Source: Lactobacillus amylolyticus DSM 11664
GTDB taxonomy: Bacteria > Bacillota > Bacilli > Lactobacillales > Lactobacillaceae
Assembly (NCBI RefSeq): GCF_000178475.1
Contig: NZ_ADNY01000031.1
Span: forward strand, 1-34,718
Length of the DNA stretch: 34,718 bases
Direction: 5' to 3'
The notes beneath the pieces were generated by a model. The model saw only the letters and a list, made by a program, of their open reading frames with translations. It searched no databases and had not been told where the DNA came from. This document shows, piece after piece, positions 33,001-34,718 of this stretch. The position numbers and the translations under genes were made by a program. Within the stretch, counting starts at the first letter, position 1, and every line of letters begins with the position of its first letter.

Positions 33001-33562
33001 TACCAAGAATGTTGCTAGTCAAGACTTCGTCAGAACGGCAGCTATTATGCTTATCGGTGTCGGAATCGCCTTGATGTTCATAACTCGTTCACTCCTTCAA
33101 CCTGTTTACATCTTGGGTACTTTGCTTATCGCTTACCTTTGCTCATTATCAATTAACCAATGGATTGTTAAGGGTATTTTGAATAGAGACATGCTTACTT
33201 GGAACACGCCATTCTTCAGCTTTATTATGTTGATTGCTTTGGGTGTTGACTACAGTATCTTCCTAATGACGCGTTACCAATTAGAACAGGAAGGTTTGAA
33301 CAGACCGAGTCAAAGCATTTTAAAGGCTTGTGGCATCATCGGAACGGTTGTTATTTCTGCAGCCGTCATCTTAGGTGGTACTTTCGCAGCCTTGATTCCA
33401 TCTGGTATTCCAACATTAATCGAAGTTGCTTTGACCGTGATTGTTGGTTTACTGATCTTAGTCTCAATCATGCCAATTACTTTGACTGCTGCAACTAAAT
33501 TGACTTACGAAGGAGTCAACTTCAGTTGGGGTAAGAAGAATAAAGATAAAAATACAAAATAA
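30023..33562 (+). CDS. MMPL/RND-family membrane protein with heptad-repeat arms
   Basis: A 1179-residue protein. GTG 30023 is chosen because AGGAGGA (30008-30014) is 8 bases upstream; the in-frame ATG 29999 has no site. Two six-helix RND-type halves are present, with the proton-relay-like motifs FGIGTDYNILL (about 250) and ALGVDYSIFLMTRY (about 1072). Between them lies an extracellular region of about 550 residues, including two arms of seven-residue repeats (about 500-606 and 779-886). It resembles YdgH/MMPL proteins that export lipids or drugs. The upstream TetR gene and operator suggest inducible efflux. The cargo is unknown. Confidence 0.9.
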   Translation: MQKFLKNHVFSLIAWILILLISVIALPNVSQLTNDHSNISLPSNVQSEVAQTIQNNWGKKKKNTYEVAIVFNKKKGKLTKTDKAAINATVSKLENNKSKYGITDVLAPDSNIATRKKLQSKDGTTWVMQLNISKKKGNEYRRIGDVESQLTKAVKTSGVRTYVTGADVLQNAFSTSVQKGIKKTEAITVVFIFIVLIIVFRSPIVPLISLLTVGVSFLTSFSIVTNLVQRCNFPFSNFTQVFMVIVLFGIGTDYNILLYDKFKGNLSKNMGKYEAMHDALRSAGKTILYSGSSVLIGFTALSLAKFSIYQSAVGVAVGVAVLLIVLLTLNPFFMAVLGKRMFWPVTKFTGESENKLWHGISASTLKHPILYLIVLAVVTIPFMLMYNGHLNYDDTDEIADSVPAKQGLLVVQKHFSKGMAEPSYLYIKSNHRLDNETNLKLIDQLTRQLQSSKDVSFATSVTEPYGEAISQLYVNNQLGTVDNGVDQVRTGLNKLSKGSQKATTGAQKLQSGAEQLQSGTGQLQNGADQLHSGTVRLENGAQTLQNGTAKLASGVGSLTTGAGRLSSGTHALQSGTSSLVSGANRLQSGAGSLKSGTQSLVNGLNQLSSQLSTQLSSSNKAQIAQLESALPQINSGIQQLNTQVSGLDVSGLTSQLNSLQQQIEQAQTAAKSQSQKAVTAATTAAITTLKKKHPTEITDDDIKEAEQAAEQAASQDATGSSSSVSFNTSSLTSTLTQVTQLQAAVKQLATASNKALPGATTALTQLSSGLSQVQAAAQQGAAGASRLNSGASQLYTGLGTLSSGASRLNSGAAQLNTGISALSAGLSFIDSGANRLNSGAGQLYSGLQQGASGAAQLSSGIGRLNTGAGQLSTGAGKLASSMPKITSGLDEANSGLGQGQTYLQGLQSSAAAKTFYIPKEYIKSAMFQKSINVYLSPDKKSAMLIVVFNSNPSATEATKRSQELSAMAKKSLQGTALNDATVAMGGQSSKIEDTKNVASQDFVRTAAIMLIGVGIALMFITRSLLQPVYILGTLLIAYLCSLSINQWIVKGILNRDMLTWNTPFFSFIMLIALGVDYSIFLMTRYQLEQEGLNRPSQSILKACGIIGTVVISAAVILGGTFAALIPSGIPTLIEVALTVIVGLLILVSIMPITLTAATKLTYEGVNFSWGKKNKDKNTK
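31530..31844 (+). repeat. Heptad repeat block 1 in the MMPL gene (about 15 copies of 21 bp)
   Basis: Fifteen consecutive seven-residue units of the form G-[AT]-x-x-L-x-[SN] (GAQKLQS, GAEQLQS, GTGQLQN, GADQLHS, GTVRLEN and so on), each encoded by 21 bases. Regular Gly and Leu spacing predicts a long helical or coiled rod on the outer face. DNA copies are diverged at third positions. Confidence 0.85.
32359..32680 (+). repeat. Heptad repeat block 2 in the MMPL gene (about 14 copies)
   Basis: A second run of the same seven-residue units (GASRLNS, GASQLYT, GLGTLSS, GAAQLNT, GANRLNS, GAGQLYS, GAGQLST ...), broken once by a three-residue insertion near GLQQGAS. Block 1 and block 2 would run antiparallel as the two strands of one helical hairpin, with the tip made of the less regular 32000-32300 segment. 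Confidence 0.8.
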
Positions 33563-33583
33563 ACTCTAAGATTTTAATAAATG

Positions 33584-33620
33584 AAAAAGTCGTACAACTG
33601 TTAAAGTTGCACGACTTTTT
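33584..33620. terminator. Terminator after the MMPL gene
   Basis: A 16-base arm (33584-33599) pairs with 33605-33620 with a single A-C mismatch and a five-base loop; A and T runs flank it. Confidence 0.88.
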
Positions 33621-33629
33621 TTATGCCTG

Positions 33630-33638
33630 TGCTATAAT
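33630..33638 (+). promoter_or_regulatory. Extended -10 promoter of the zinc-ribbon gene
   Basis: TGCTATAAT is an exact extended -10 element, 34 bases before the start codon. The nearest -35-like hexamer, TTGCAC (33607-33612), lies in the terminator arm at a 20-base spacing. Confidence 0.65.
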
Positions 33639-33671
33639 CTTTAGTACGTAAACAAATTGAGGAGGAACAAT

Positions 33672-34718
33672 ATGACAACTTGTCCAAATTGTGGGCAAGC
33701 AATCACCGCTAATGATGATGTTTGTCCAAAATGTGGTTTTAATTTAAAGAAATATCGTGAAGATTTTTTTACTAAACAAGGGATAAAGAAAAAAACGCGA
33801 CTGATTCAGAAGCAAAACAAAAAGAAGAAGCAACTACTAGTCGTGCTGCCTATCGCAAAGAATTTCAACCGCAAAAACAGAATTCAACAGTCCAAAAGAT
33901 GATCGCTTGGATTCGTTCAAATGCCACAATCGTCTTTTTACTAGGTTTCTTACTGCTGATTATCACTAGTTTTTCAGTATCATTGGGCTGGATTTGCTTT
34001 TTTGCTCTCATGATTTGGCTGTACATTGTCTGTGACCGCAGTGCAAAGATTAATCAATATACAGCTGACAAACGATTGACTGAAAAGATCAATCAGATTG
34101 GATCAGATACTTTTAATTCCATCGCTGATCGTGGAGAAAAGCTGCGTTCACGGAATAAAAAGTTTGAAGAGCATCATACAAAAGTTGAGGGCGAAGTCGA
34201 AAAAGTTATAAACCGCAAGCGTCTGCATTTTAACTACAGCCAACTTTCAGTTATCTTGATGGCTTTCATGAGCTTGGTCGTTTTATTTTCTAGTTCAGGT
34301 GCATCAGTAGTTAGCTCGGTTTACGACGAAAAAATGTCAATTTCCGAAGTATTGCTCAGCTTTGGTGGTCGTCTTTTAACCTCAGGCAATACCGCACTTT
34401 ATTCTTTAATCGTTTACCTCGTATGGTTGCTGCTGATTTTATTTCCAATTTTCATTATTTATAATATTTTCAAAAATACGAAAAAGAGTCAGACCATAGC
34501 ATTTGTTTTATCGCTAATTGAAACGGTCTTCTTAGTTTATCTTGTCTTTCGTCTGTCAAGCAGCAGTCGCGCAAGTACAGGCGTTCTTAGTCAGTTAACC
34601 AGTCAGCTGTTGACATATGCTGTATCAATTGGAGCTTCAACTTACTTTTTAATTATTTCAAGTTTAATGACAACTGTTTTGTCGCTGTACAATCTATTTC
34701 ATAGAAATAAGCAATTAT
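33672..34718 (+). pseudogene. Zinc-ribbon membrane protein, frameshifted and cut by window edge
   Basis: ATG 33672 (GGAGGA upstream) opens TTCPNCGQAITANDDVCPKC, a double-CxxC zinc ribbon common at the N-terminus of lactobacillar membrane proteins. After FFTKQG the frame changes: the natural continuation, DKEKNATDSEAKQKEEATTS, lies in another frame. One missing G in the run at 33780-33782 (three G instead of four) explains this. From 33899 the second frame is open to the window end (273 codons): membrane helices, a charged coiled segment (SRNKKFEEHHTKVEGEVEKV) and four or five more helices. Function unknown; the 3' end is outside the window. Confidence 0.8.

Overview
The window reads as a chromosomal segment of a low- to mid-GC Lactobacillus, probably of the acidophilus/helveticus group. 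The basis is gene content: a PepI-type proline iminopeptidase, PepT, a C69 dipeptidase, a T-box leader, remnants of a YSIRK-signal surface protein and of a DUF3290/DUF421 pair, plus AGGAGG-type ribosome binding sites. I cannot name the species from sequence alone. I see no transposase, tRNA, rRNA, CRISPR array or phage gene.

Layout. 1-5279: an edge-truncated DUF4145 gene (minus), debris of a BceAB-type ABC transporter, a histidine phosphatase and a membrane-anchored matrixin-like protease (both minus), then the RNA polymerase recycling factor HelD. 5280-8900: a T-box leader followed by a second half T-box, the wreck of the amino-acid ABC transporter it controlled, a GNAT acetyltransferase, a convergent SGNH hydrolase, then coaA and efp. 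8900-15700: a decayed stretch (PepSY, GNAT and response-regulator fragments, a dead ABC exporter, a frameshifted small gene, a dead YSIRK surface protein) interrupted by intact pepI, an unrecognised 365-residue protein with four similar modules, a PAS/DUF438-like protein and pnuC.

15700-21600: a tightly packed plus-strand group: pepT, DUF3290 and DUF421 fragments, a Sir2-family protein with an unusual active site, a DnaQ-like exonuclease, a membrane-anchored DNA/RNA endonuclease and a C69 dipeptidase. 21700-27300: a five-gene operon for a UgpABCE-like importer with a metallo-beta-lactamase-fold hydrolase between the second permease and the binding protein. 27400-34718: CorA, a frameshifted beta-lactamase-fold protein that appears to lack its catalytic residues, a TetR regulator with a palindromic operator, its MMPL-family partner with two long heptad-repeat arms, and a frameshifted zinc-ribbon membrane protein running off the right edge.

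The main theme is reductive decay: about a dozen genes are broken by internal deletions, nonsense codons or one-base slips, with no mobile element nearby. The losses fall on amino-acid uptake, drug/peptide export, signalling and cell-surface display, while peptidases, coenzyme A synthesis, NAD-precursor uptake and phosphate-ester-type uptake stay intact. That pattern suits a nutrient-rich habitat (inference). No clearly new multi-gene system is proven. The best candidates for follow-up are the tandem T-box, the four-module protein, the degenerate Sir2 next to two nucleases, the two matching palindromic operators around pnuC, and the hydrolase in the importer operon.
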